A stretch of DNA of 64,000 nt, taken from assembly GCF_015711645.1 (NCBI RefSeq), contig NZ_JABTEX010000004.1, forward strand, positions 558,001 through 622,000, written 5' to 3'. The position numbers and the translations under genes are program-made. Origin of the DNA: Planomonospora sp. ID82291. GTDB taxonomy: Bacteria; Actinomycetota; Actinomycetes; Streptosporangiales; Streptosporangiaceae. Numbering within the stretch: the first letter of the stretch is position 1; each line of letters begins with the position of its first letter. Below, piece by piece: positions 34,182-42,630 of this stretch. The notes under the pieces are model-generated. The model was not told where the DNA came from and ran no database searches. It saw only the letters and a program-made list of their open reading frames with translations.

Positions 34182-37100
34182 CGGGGGGTCCCCATCCGCT
34201 GGGTCGCCTTCAGCACGACGGGTTCCAGCCGCAGCGTCCCGTCGCCCTGGGGGACCAGCGCGCCGAGGATCCGGAGCACGTCGACCAGATCGGCGGCGGA
34301 GACGTAGCCCTCCTGCCGGAGGTTCGCCTCCGACAGGGGATGCGCCGCACCGTCGGCTCCGACCGAGGCGATGAGCTCGGCGAGCGTCTCCGGGCTCTCG
34401 GAGAGGTCGGGAAGCTCCACCAGCGTGCGCCATGCGGCGCTGAGCGCGGGGCCGGAGAGCACCCCGGTCGATCGGACGAACTCCTCCGGGGCCTCCTTCA
34501 GGTACGTCCGGCAGCACTCCAGGGCGTGTTCGCGGTCGGCGTCGGCGCCGGAGAGCACGTGGACCACCTTGCTGATCAGCAGCGGCCAGCCCCCGGTGGC
34601 GCGCAGCAGCGCGTCCTGGCTCGACCTGTCCTGGAAACCGAGGCCGACCTCGTGCATCCACTGCCGGACGGCGGCCTGGTTGAAGCGCTGCAGCTCGATC
34701 AGTTCGGCGACGCCGGTCAGGTCGCCGGGGCCGCCGTCTCCCCCCGCGGTCCCACGGCCGGCCGAGAGCCATTCCGCGGCGTGCTCGGGCGGCGCGACCA
34801 GGACGACGGAGCGCGTGCCCCTGGCTCCCCTGACCGGGGTGGAGACCGCCCCGGCCGCGGCCCGGGCGAGGGCGGCCGCCTTCCTCGGCGGCTGGCCGGT
34901 GAGGTCGACGATCACGATGTCGTGTCCGGAACTCTGCGGGGCGCGTTGCAGCGCCCCTTCCAGGGTGAGACCGTCCGCCCCGACCCGCAGCGTCCGTGCC
35001 TGCTTGTGCCGTGACGCGGCCTCCTCCAGCGCGGCGGCCACCCGGTCGATCTGCAGCGCCGGGGAACCGGCGATCAGGTGCAGCGCGTTGCGGTGGCCGA
35101 GCAGCCGGGCCACCTGGCTGCCGGTCAGGGGGGAGCGTTCGCCGTGCTCCTTGTAGGCGTCGCGGTAGGACTGCGCGTCGAACTCCTCGGGCCGCTCGAA
35201 CGTCTCGGCCTGCCCGAGCACGGCCTCGACCTCGTCGGCCCCGCCGAGCAGGTTGAGGATGTGCGGGGTGCGCAGCCGGTAGCGTTCGCCGTCGGCGGCG
35301 AGCACGCCGAGGTTGACGCACTCCTCCAGCAGTCCCCGGAACCCGTCGCTGGTGGAGTCCCTGAACCCGTGCGGCCACCACTCCAGGCATTCGGCCCGCA
35401 GCTGGTTCGCGGTCAGTTCGCCGGCGGCGCCTTCGTCGAGTGCGTGGAACGCCACGGTGTAGGCGATGACCTTGTATCGCTTGTCCAGGTTCAGGGTCCA
35501 TTCGAAGCGGTCGCGGAACCCCCGGGCCAGCTTGTTGTCCCGCCAGACCGCGTCCACGTCCTCCCGCGTGATCTCGTACGGCAGGGCCGCGTGCGTCGCC
35601 GAGATCCGGCGCAACCGGGTCAGCAGGGCGTCGGCGAACAACTGGATGAGGGCGGGGGCGTTGTTCGCCTCGGCGATGACACGCGCCCCCAGCCGCGGGG
35701 AGAAGCGGAACCCCAGCGCCTCCAGCGGTTTGGTCAGCAGGCTGTAGGCGTCCTGCGGGTCGAGCGGGCCGACCGCGATGGGCGTGCCCAGGTGGGCGAG
35801 GGGCTGGTTGGACAGGCTCTCGAACCGGGCGGTCTGGTGCAGGCCCGCGAAGACGACCTTCACCCGCCGCTCCGTGTCGTTCATGAGGTTGCGCAGCGCG
35901 ATGACGTTGCCGAAGGAGGCGTCCCTCGCGTCCGCGTTGAGGAACTCGTCGGCCTCGTCCAGCAGGATCAGCAACTGCCGCGCCGGATCGCCCTCGGCCC
36001 ACTCCTTCACCCTCCGGCAGATCTCCTCCGGATCGGCCGGAGGGACCGGGGCGCTCGGCAGCACCTCGGCCTGGGCGAGCCGGTCGGCGAGCATCCGCCA
36101 CAGCGCGGTGACCGATTCGATCTTGCCGATGTTCTGGATGACCTCGGAGATGACCACCCGCGTCCCGTCGGTCTTGCGGATGTTGCGCTCGGCCTTGCGC
36201 AGCAGCGCGGACTTGCCGAGCTGGCGCCCGCCGTACACGAACGAGGACCCGGTCCGGCTGGTGACCTCCTGCAGCTGGTCCAGGCGCCCGTAGAACATCT
36301 CCTCCGGCACGTCGCCGGTGGGCGCGTACGGGTTCGTGGCGGTGAACGGAGCCAGCAGACCCACCGTCGCGGTCCAGTTCGCGTCGGGCAGGCAGGCCAG
36401 GTAGCTGATCGCGGCGTCGTCCAGGAAGGCCGCGACCGGCGTGGGACGCCTGCGGCTCACCGCGGCCAGCTGGCGGCGCTGCTCCGTCGTGAGCACCCCG
36501 AAGTAGAAGACCAGGACGGTCTGGTCCGTCGGCTGGTCCTTCAGCCATTCGACGACCTGCTGCGGCCCCGGCGGCTTCCACACCAGCAGCAGCTGGAGCC
36601 GGTCACCGGACGGGCTCATCCGGGACCCGAAGGCCGGCAGCAGCGGATCGCCGATCGTCCGCACCCGGTCCAGCGTGATCCAGAGGCGGTCCCGCTCCCC
36701 CCGGGAGGCCCCCTGATCGCCTTCGAGGCCGATCAGCCGCAGCACGCTCGCGACGGCGGTCCGGATGTTGCCGGCGGCCTTCGGCCCCTGGGACATGGTC
36801 TGCCAGACGCGCAGGCCGTATCCCGCCACTCCACGCTGTCCTCGGGGGACGCCGGAGACCGACAGCCCGGTCCGGCGCAGGAGGTCGGCGAGGTCGGGAT
36901 CGGCGACCTCGCTGCCGACGTCGAGCGCGTCCTTGAGCTTCAGGAGCCATTCGGCGCCTTCGCGGCCCTTCTGCTTCCCCGGCAGCCGGGCGGACATGCT
37001 CTCGAAGGCCTGCGGGAAGTGCGGGAAGAACCGCTCCAGGTGGTCGACGGCGTCCGAGATCTCGGGCAGCCGGTTGCCGTTCTTCGCCTGGACCGTGAAC

Positions 37101-40100
37101 TCGCGGGCCGTGGTCAGATCGCCGTCCTCGATGTAGGCCCTGATCCGTTCGCGGACGGCGGCGACATCGGTGTTCTCCGCGCTCAGGGCGGCCAGGGAGC
37201 CGAGTTCCGCGGCGATCTCACGGTCGCGGATCCGGGCCGCCTCCAGCTCCAGCCCGTCCAGGGCGTGCATGATGGCGTCGAAGTCGTCCCGGTCGTCGCT
37301 GCCGAGCGCCTGGAGGGCGGCGGCGAAGCGGGTGGCGTCGATCTCCGGCAGTACGCCGTCGCGGCGCCACTCCGCGATCCGGTCCTGGACGTCCTCGACG
37401 CGGTCGTCGCGTTCGCGCCGGGCCGTGTCGACCAGCTTGTCCCTGCGCTGGCGGAGTTCGGCGGCGAGCGTCTGGTCGTGGTGGGCCAGGACCGACAGCA
37501 GGGCGCGTGTGCCGCGGTGGTCGCCCCGTCCGGCACGCGCCTCGAAGGCCGCCCGCCAGTCGCGGTCGCCCGCCGTGCAGAGGGGGAGCAGGTCTTCCGG
37601 CGCGGGGCCGGTCAGCGGGGCGACGGCGTCGGCGTCGAACCCGATCGCGGGGGACAGGAGCAGGTCGCCGTTGAGCAGGTGCGCGATGGGGGGCTCCGAC
37701 TGGGGGAGCGGGCCGCCGTCCAGCAGGCGCAGCGCGTCGCGGACCAGCGCGGACAGGCCGGCCGCCGCCGCGGCCACGAGGACGTCGGGCGAGTCCTCCA
37801 GGCCGGCGAGCTCGCTTTCGACCTGCGCCCGGTGGCGGTGCACGGTCGTCCGGAGCTCGTCCAGGTGCCGGAAGACCCAGGAGACGCCTGAGCTGTCCGG
37901 TCGCAGGGACTTCGCCTCGCCTATCGCCGCGACCCATTTCGCCACGAGGTCCAGCGCTTTGTCGATCTTCTCGATCAGTTTGGCCCGGGCGCCGGAGTGA
38001 ATGCGGCTGCCGCGTTTGCGGGAGGCCCGGTCCTTGGTCGCCGCGTCGACCATCCGCTCGATCGCGTCGCCGGTCCGCAGCGCGTCGAGCTCCTGGCCGA
38101 TCTCGTCCACGCGGGAGTCGTCGTCATGGGCGACGACGGACAGCAGTTTGCCCAGGCCGGTCGAATCGTCCTGGAGCAGGGACTTCCAGACCTCTGTGGC
38201 CAGCGCGAACTTGATCGTCTGGGACGGACCCTCCTCCAGGAACCTGGCCGCGGCGGCGGAGGCCTGCTCCCGGCTCCCCTCCGCGCGGGAGGTGTCGTAC
38301 ATCCGCCCCGACAGGCCGGGCACCAGGTAGGCCCCGGCCCGCGCCGCCCTGCCGAACGCCTCACCGCAGGCCGTCAGACCGGGGTACGGCGAGACCACCG
38401 GCGAGAGCTCGTCCAGGAGCCGGGTCGCTTCCGGCGTCGGGTGGATCAGCCCCGTGCGCAGCGCGGCCGCCCAGGTGATCAGCTGTCCGGGCGCGTCGTC
38501 GCCGAGGGCCTTCATCGTCACGCTCCCGGCGGACTCGGTGAAGGCGGCCGACAGCCGGCCGGCGAACTCGCTCATCGCGGTGGAGATCGCGGCGCACCGG
38601 CGCGCGTTCACCTCCGCCGGCGGCCTGCCCGCGGCCTCACGCAGCCAGGCCGTCAGCCCGAACCGCCCGGTGCGCAGCGAGACCGCCTCGGCCTCGGCGG
38701 TGTCGCCGGCGAGGCCGGTCCCGCCGGTCGGCCCCGCCGACCTCGGGGACTCCGGGGACTCCTCGGCGAGCGGCGCGGAGGAGTTCCGGGCGGGCTCCGC
38801 GGGGAGCACCCCACCGGCCTCGTCGGCCCGGGGCGCCCGCACGTCCGGCGGAGGGATCCGCTCCGGGCCGGGCACGCGGGCGGACGACGGGCCCGGTTGC
38901 GCCGGCTGCACCGGGACGCCGGCGATGAAGGCGTCCAGGGAGGCCAGCTCGTCCGGGTCCGCCGAGCCGGTCGGGGCCTCTTCGGCGAGCGGCGCGGACG
39001 GTGCCGGCGGGCCGTCCGCAGAGGAGGCCCCGCCTCCGTCGCCCCCGCCTCCGTCGCCCTCGGCTCCGTTCTCTTCGGCTCCGTCGGCCCCGCCCGCGGA
39101 GTCCTCGGGGGAGAGCCCGTCCGACGGGGCCGGGGCGCCGCGGCGACCGTCCTCTGCGGAGCCCTCCGGGGCGGGGACGGCGGGCAGGACGATGCGCGCG
39201 TCGGCGGGAACGGTCAGCCAGCCCCGCACCGCCGCCGCACCCAGCTTCCGCCAGCCGGGGGGCGCCTCCTGGCGGAAGCGTTCCTGCAGGTCGTCGGTCT
39301 GCTCAAGGGCATCGGGGTCGTCGGCGAGGCTGATGAGCTCTGCGAGGATCCCCAGCACGGGGGATTCGGAGACGGCGGCCTCACGGACCTCCCGGAGCAG
39401 GTCCTCAAGGCCGGGGGGACCGCTGATGTGCGCCATCGCGAGGATCCGCCTGCGCCGGGAGCGCGCGGCGTCGAGGTGATCGAGCGCGTGCCCGAGCGCC
39501 TCGGCGGTCGCGTCGGGTGGCAGGGGGCCGTGCACGGACTCGATCGCGTCCCGCAGGCCGTCGAAGTCCCCGACGCTCCGCAGGATCACGTTGACGTCCT
39601 CGTCGAGAGGGCGCCGGGCGTCGTCGAACGCCCGTCGTACCCGTTCGGCGGCGTCCGCCGCGGCCGGAAGCGCGCGGCGCAGGAGGTCCAGCTCTGCGCG
39701 GAGCGCCTCGACGGGGGACTCCTGACCGTCCGCGGCGGCTCCGTCGGCGGCCGGGGCCGCCTCCTCGTCGCAGGACGTGCCGATCGCGGCTCCATCTGAT
39801 ACGTGCGATGCGTCAGATATGTCTGACGCGTCCGGTCCGTTTGATCCGTTCAAGGGAGGTTCCTGGAGTGATCGGGCGGGGAGCAGGGGCAGGGCGGCGT
39901 CTCTGAGCCCGGGCAGTGGGATCGGTCTTCCGGGAAGCTCCGGGTGGAGGACGCAGAGCTCCTGCCAGGCCGAGCGGACCGCTTCCGCGGCTTCGGGACC
40001 CATGCGCTCGGCGGAGCCGGTGAGCAGGGCGAGCGCGATCCCTGACAGCGGCACGTCGTGCTGGTAGGCGTCGGTGAGAACGAGGTCGATCATGTTCTCG

Positions 40101-40543
40101 GTGAGCGCTCTGGTGTTCGCCAGCATCTCGACCAGGGCGTGCGCCTCGGCGAGGACCGCGGCGGCGGCGTCGGGACGCAGCAGCCTGGCGCACTCGTCCT
40201 CGGAGAGCTCGTCGTGGTTCTCGAAACCGCCGATGAAGGGCCTGCTCAAGGTGCAGATGAGCGAAGCCCGCCGCTTCTTGTCGTTTCCGTGGAGAAGGCG
40301 GGCGAGGTTGGTGGTCGCCGATCTGGTGATCGACCGCATGTCGCGCAGCCCGACGTGGCTCAGTATCTTCTTGCGGAGCGCCGGGGGGTAGGCGCGGATC
40401 GAGAGAAGGTCGTCAGAGGTCACCCTGGCCGCCACGTCGGCCATGACCGTCTCGACGCGCGCGAACGCGGGAAGTCCGCCGACTCCGCCCAGGGGGGTCG
40501 GATGTCGTCCGTGCGGGCCGTTCTCGTCACAGCGTCGTCGCAT
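34178..40543 (-). CDS. giant STAND/AAA-like ATPase (unknown system)
   Basis: Very large protein, about 2,121 residues. Residues ~35-205 form a helical domain, 230-310 an Asp/Ser linker and coiled coil, 450-615 a Pro/Glu/Gly/Asp-rich disordered linker, and 615-1330 long helical arrays. A P-loop ATPase follows: EMFYGRLDQLQEV, Walker A YGGRQLGKSALL near 1440, Walker B LLILLDEADEFL near 1523, sensor VVFAGLHQT near 1565, then helical and winged-helix-like segments to about 1770 and a C-terminal region with a VIVDLTGQPP strand. The ATG at 40543 has GAGGAAGGGCGAGG ahead; ATG at 40444 (33 residues later) is an alternative. It is coupled to the beta-CASP RNase gene. No named family is recognised; STAND sensors and ORC-type ATPases share the core. 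Confidence 0.8.
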   Translation of the reverse strand: MRRRCDENGPHGRHPTPLGGVGGLPAFARVETVMADVAARVTSDDLLSIRAYPPALRKKILSHVGLRDMRSITRSATTNLARLLHGNDKKRRASLICTLSRPFIGGFENHDELSEDECARLLRPDAAAAVLAEAHALVEMLANTRALTENMIDLVLTDAYQHDVPLSGIALALLTGSAERMGPEAAEAVRSAWQELCVLHPELPGRPIPLPGLRDAALPLLPARSLQEPPLNGSNGPDASDISDASHVSDGAAIGTSCDEEAAPAADGAAADGQESPVEALRAELDLLRRALPAAADAAERVRRAFDDARRPLDEDVNVILRSVGDFDGLRDAIESVHGPLPPDATAEALGHALDHLDAARSRRRRILAMAHISGPPGLEDLLREVREAAVSESPVLGILAELISLADDPDALEQTDDLQERFRQEAPPGWRKLGAAAVRGWLTVPADARIVLPAVPAPEGSAEDGRRGAPAPSDGLSPEDSAGGADGAEENGAEGDGGGGDGGGASSADGPPAPSAPLAEEAPTGSADPDELASLDAFIAGVPVQPAQPGPSSARVPGPERIPPPDVRAPRADEAGGVLPAEPARNSSAPLAEESPESPRSAGPTGGTGLAGDTAEAEAVSLRTGRFGLTAWLREAAGRPPAEVNARRCAAISTAMSEFAGRLSAAFTESAGSVTMKALGDDAPGQLITWAAALRTGLIHPTPEATRLLDELSPVVSPYPGLTACGEAFGRAARAGAYLVPGLSGRMYDTSRAEGSREQASAAAARFLEEGPSQTIKFALATEVWKSLLQDDSTGLGKLLSVVAHDDDSRVDEIGQELDALRTGDAIERMVDAATKDRASRKRGSRIHSGARAKLIEKIDKALDLVAKWVAAIGEAKSLRPDSSGVSWVFRHLDELRTTVHRHRAQVESELAGLEDSPDVLVAAAAAGLSALVRDALRLLDGGPLPQSEPPIAHLLNGDLLLSPAIGFDADAVAPLTGPAPEDLLPLCTAGDRDWRAAFEARAGRGDHRGTRALLSVLAHHDQTLAAELRQRRDKLVDTARRERDDRVEDVQDRIAEWRRDGVLPEIDATRFAAALQALGSDDRDDFDAIMHALDGLELEAARIRDREIAAELGSLAALSAENTDVAAVRERIRAYIEDGDLTTAREFTVQAKNGNRLPEISDAVDHLERFFPHFPQAFESMSARLPGKQKGREGAEWLLKLKDALDVGSEVADPDLADLLRRTGLSVSGVPRGQRGVAGYGLRVWQTMSQGPKAAGNIRTAVASVLRLIGLEGDQGASRGERDRLWITLDRVRTIGDPLLPAFGSRMSPSGDRLQLLLVWKPPGPQQVVEWLKDQPTDQTVLVFYFGVLTTEQRRQLAAVSRRRPTPVAAFLDDAAISYLACLPDANWTATVGLLAPFTATNPYAPTGDVPEEMFYGRLDQLQEVTSRTGSSFVYGGRQLGKSALLRKAERNIRKTDGTRVVISEVIQNIGKIESVTALWRMLADRLAQAEVLPSAPVPPADPEEICRRVKEWAEGDPARQLLILLDEADEFLNADARDASFGNVIALRNLMNDTERRVKVVFAGLHQTARFESLSNQPLAHLGTPIAVGPLDPQDAYSLLTKPLEALGFRFSPRLGARVIAEANNAPALIQLFADALLTRLRRISATHAALPYEITREDVDAVWRDNKLARGFRDRFEWTLNLDKRYKVIAYTVAFHALDEGAAGELTANQLRAECLEWWPHGFRDSTSDGFRGLLEECVNLGVLAADGERYRLRTPHILNLLGGADEVEAVLGQAETFERPEEFDAQSYRDAYKEHGERSPLTGSQVARLLGHRNALHLIAGSPALQIDRVAAALEEAASRHKQARTLRVGADGLTLEGALQRAPQSSGHDIVIVDLTGQPPRKAAALARAAAGAVSTPVRGARGTRSVVLVAPPEHAAEWLSAGRGTAGGDGGPGDLTGVAELIELQRFNQAAVRQWMHEVGLGFQDRSSQDALLRATGGWPLLISKVVHVLSGADADREHALECCRTYLKEAPEEFVRSTGVLSGPALSAAWRTLVELPDLSESPETLAELIASVGADGAAHPLSEANLRQEGYVSAADLVDVLRILGALVPQGDGTLRLEPVVLKATQRMGTPR

Positions 40544-40877
40544 GGTCCTCGCCCTTCCTCGTATGGCCCATGACCGTAGGGGCCGCAGATCACAAATCGT
40601 CGACGGACGGCAGGATGGGAGTCTTTCTCGCAAGGCCGGGCACGGCGCGCTTCTCCGGCGGCGCCGCCGGGCCGTCTTCGGGCACGCGGCGTCGGACATG
40701 GCGGCGGAATCGGCTGGCGCCGGTCGGCAAAGGAGAGGCTCCTCGCGGTGAGGGGGACGAGGGCGTCGCCTCGGGCCCCGACGTGCGTCGATATTATCGC
40801 GACAAACCCACCTATGCAACGTGAATACGGTTCACGGATGCATGGTTATCTGCGACCATGCATGAGAGATGTCCGTC
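40544..40877. other. promoter region of the giant ATPase operon
   Basis: About 334 bases between the GNAT stop and the ATPase start, both leftward. It is AT-richer around 40785-40865 (TCGATATTATCGCGA, itself near-palindromic, at about 40788-40802), which probably holds the promoter. No credible gene. Confidence 0.45.
40838..40863. promoter_or_regulatory. perfect inverted repeat upstream of the ATPase operon
   Basis: ATGCATGG-N10-CCATGCAT is an 8-base perfect inverted repeat with a 10-base spacer, 15 bases beyond the GNAT stop and ~295 bases before the ATPase start. It is AT-rich for this genome and has no T-tract, so an operator is as likely as a GNAT terminator. Confidence 0.45.
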
Positions 40878-41459
40878 TCAGACGCCGGTGGTCCTGCTGC
40901 GCCGTTCCAGCAGCAGCACGTCCCGCCAGACGCCGCGGTGGCGGCCGATGCGCTCGCGCACGCCCACGACCCGGAAGCCGAGCGCCTCGTGCAGGCGCAG
41001 GCTGGGGGTGTTCTCCGGGAAGACGCCGGACTGGATCGTCCAGATCCCGTTCTCCTCGGCGGCGGCGATGAGGGCCGCCAGCAGCGCGCGGCCGACGCCG
41101 CGGCCCCGGTGGCCGGGATGGACGTAGACGCTGTGCTCGATCACCCCGGCGTAGACGCACCGCGACGACACCGGTGAGGCGGCGATCCAGCCGGTCACCT
41201 CGCCGGTCGCGGTGCCGGTCGTGGTGCCGGTCGCGGTGCCGGTCGCGACGAAGCGCAGGTGCGCGGGCCGGCCCGCGGTGAAGTCCGGCCAGCTCGGCAC
41301 GGCCGTCTCGAAACCGGCCTGCCCGCCGTCCAGCCCGGCCTGGTAGACGGCCAGCACCTGCTCGGCGTCGCCGTCGCGCATCGGCCGTACGGCCGGCCCG
41401 GGGCCCCGGGGCGGTCCGGTGATCGCGGATTCCCGGAGGGGGGCGGCGTCGTGGGTCAT
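40878..41459 (-). CDS. GNAT N-acetyltransferase (phosphinothricin/arsinothricin type)
   Basis: Acetyltransferase of 193 residues. The GNAT core is clear: VRPMRDGDAEQVLAVYQAGL, EHSVYVHPGHRGRGVGRALL (acetyl-CoA pyrophosphate loop R-G-R-G-V-G) and LHEALGFRVVGVRERIGRHRGVWRDVLLLER, an ending typical of PAT/BAR and ArsN1 enzymes that acetylate phosphinothricin or arsinothricin. Residues ~72-86 are a Thr/Gly/Ala dipeptide-like repeat (TATGTTTGTATG) from a short DNA tandem repeat, inserted in a loop. Ten bases separate it from the upstream ArsR gene, so the pair forms an operon. Confidence 0.87.
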   Translation of the reverse strand: MTHDAAPLRESAITGPPRGPGPAVRPMRDGDAEQVLAVYQAGLDGGQAGFETAVPSWPDFTAGRPAHLRFVATGTATGTTTGTATGEVTGWIAASPVSSRCVYAGVIEHSVYVHPGHRGRGVGRALLAALIAAAEENGIWTIQSGVFPENTPSLRLHEALGFRVVGVRERIGRHRGVWRDVLLLERRSRTTGV

Positions 41460-41469
41460 GGGGGAGTCC

Positions 41470-41820
41470 TCATCGGTGTGCGGGGGCGGCGGGGGCCGGG
41501 GCGGTGGGGGCCGGAGCGCCCATCACCACGTCGGCCGCGGTGGGGAAGCGGCCGACGCAGGCGTCGTTGATCCGGTACAGGCTGCTGGTGCCGCGGCGCT
41601 CGACCAGCACGAACCGCACCTCGGCCAGGATCCTCAGGTGGTGGGAGACGGTCGACTGGCCCACCCCGACCGAGGTGACGATCTCGCCGACGCTCATCGG
41701 CGCCCGGCGGCGGGCCAGCAGGGAGACGATCCGGACCCGGGTGGCGTCGGCCAGCGCCTTGAACCAGGTCGCGTACTCCTCGGCGGAGGAGCGGTCGAGT
41801 GGGACGGCGTTCTCATTCAT
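41470..41820 (-). CDS. ArsR family transcriptional regulator
   Basis: Winged-helix repressor of 116 residues: LADATRVRIVSLLARR, PMSVGEIVTSVGVGQSTVSHHLRILAEVRFVLVERRG and a final YRIND strand. The usual metal-sensing CXC in the recognition region is missing (only one Cys, in NDACVGRF), so it probably senses another signal or binds metal elsewhere. The C-terminus is an Ala/Pro repeat. It is first in the operon with the acetyltransferase, and a palindrome overlaps its promoter. Confidence 0.88.
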   Translation of the reverse strand: MNENAVPLDRSSAEEYATWFKALADATRVRIVSLLARRRAPMSVGEIVTSVGVGQSTVSHHLRILAEVRFVLVERRGTSSLYRINDACVGRFPTAADVVMGAPAPTAPAPAAPAHR

Positions 41821-41834
41821 CGCTCATCGACGAT

Positions 41835-41845
41835 ATTCGATGAAT
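41835..41845. promoter_or_regulatory. candidate ArsR operator
   Basis: ATTC-GAT-GAAT, an AT-rich inverted repeat 15 bases before the ArsR ATG, with ATCGCTCATCGACGAT next to it. Position and size fit ArsR autoregulation. Confidence 0.42.
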
Positions 41846-41896
41846 GATGGAGGCGCAACGCCGTCCCGCCCCGTCACCGGGCGGACGGCCGTTCTC

Positions 41897-41988
41897 CGGT
41901 CGCCCGGATCCCGGTCGCCCGGATCCCGGTCGCCCGGATCCCGGGCGCCCGGATCCCGGGCGGTCCGGATCCCGGGCGGTCCGGATCC
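41897..41988. repeat. 15-16 base tandem repeat array
   Basis: Three identical 15-base units (CCGGTCGCCCGGATC), one variant unit, then two 16-base units (CCGGGCGGTCCGGATC). It lies between the ArsR operon promoter and the end of the ABC ATPase gene, outside any gene. Slippage expansion explains it; the arms are self-complementary, so it may also terminate transcription. Confidence 0.8.
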
Positions 41989-42024
41989 CGCGCGGCCCGC
42001 CGGACCCCGCCGGACCCCGTCGGG

Positions 42025-42630
42025 TCAGCGCAGACGCTCGACGGCGATCCGCTCGTCGCAGAGCCGGTCGAGCAGCGCCGGCTCGTGACTGATGACGACC
42101 ATGCCGAGGCCGCGTTCGCGGACGATCCCGCTGAGCGCGTGCCAGATCTGCGCCTGCGTGATCGCGTCGAACATGGCGGTCATCTCGTCGGCGACGAGAT
42201 ACCGGGTGGCGGGATGCAGCGCGCGGGCGATGCAGAAGCGCTGCAGTTCGCCTCCGGAGAGTTCGGCCGGCCAGCGGTCGAGCCACTCGCTCCTGATGCC
42301 GAGCAGATCGAGCGTCCTGCGGGGCACCGCGTGGGATTCCCGGAGCACCGAGCGCATCCGCCACTTGTGGTTGACCGCCCGTTCGGGATGCTGGTGGATC
42401 AGCTGCACCGGTCGGAACCCGCGCCGGGGCAGCGGGGCGCCGTCGACCGTGATCTCACCGGACCGCGCCCGGAGGTCGCCCGCCAGGAGGGCGCCGAGCG
42501 TCGACTTGCCGCTGCCGCTCGGTCCGGTGACGCCCACGACGCTACCGGCCTCCACCCGGAAGGAGGCGTCGCGGTACAGCGTCCTCCCGCCGGGATGGCC
42601 GTAACCGAGCCCGCTGACTACCAGTGCCAC
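42025..42630 (-). CDS. Opp/Nik ABC transporter ATPase (DppF type)
   Basis: Compact ATPase of 201 residues: Walker A GPSGSGKST near 32, Q-loop LIHQHPERAV, signature LSGGELQRFCIARAL, Walker B YLVADEMTAMFD, H-loop ISHEPA. GGAGG lies 6 bases before the GTG at 42630, inside the end of the previous ATPase gene (13-base overlap). It lacks the usual C-terminal extension of DppF, and the Walker B region is less canonical (EMTAMFD), as in NikE- and CntF-like subunits. Last gene of the second importer operon. Confidence 0.88.
   Translation of the reverse strand: MALVVSGLGYGHPGGRTLYRDASFRVEAGSVVGVTGPSGSGKSTLGALLAGDLRARSGEITVDGAPLPRRGFRPVQLIHQHPERAVNHKWRMRSVLRESHAVPRRTLDLLGIRSEWLDRWPAELSGGELQRFCIARALHPATRYLVADEMTAMFDAITQAQIWHALSGIVRERGLGMVVISHEPALLDRLCDERIAVERLR

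Noticed and set aside
34182-36581. Upstream extension of the beta-CASP RNase frame
   Set aside because: Lies over the giant ATPase gene; the GTGA overlap at 34181 gives a proper start and the extension is low-complexity.
35078-37891. 937-codon open frame on the plus strand inside the giant ATPase gene
   Set aside because: Antisense to recognisable ATPase motifs; composition typical of a GC-skew shadow.
41897-41988. Possible CRISPR-like repeat
   Set aside because: Units are contiguous 15-16 base tandem repeats with no spacers and no cas genes.
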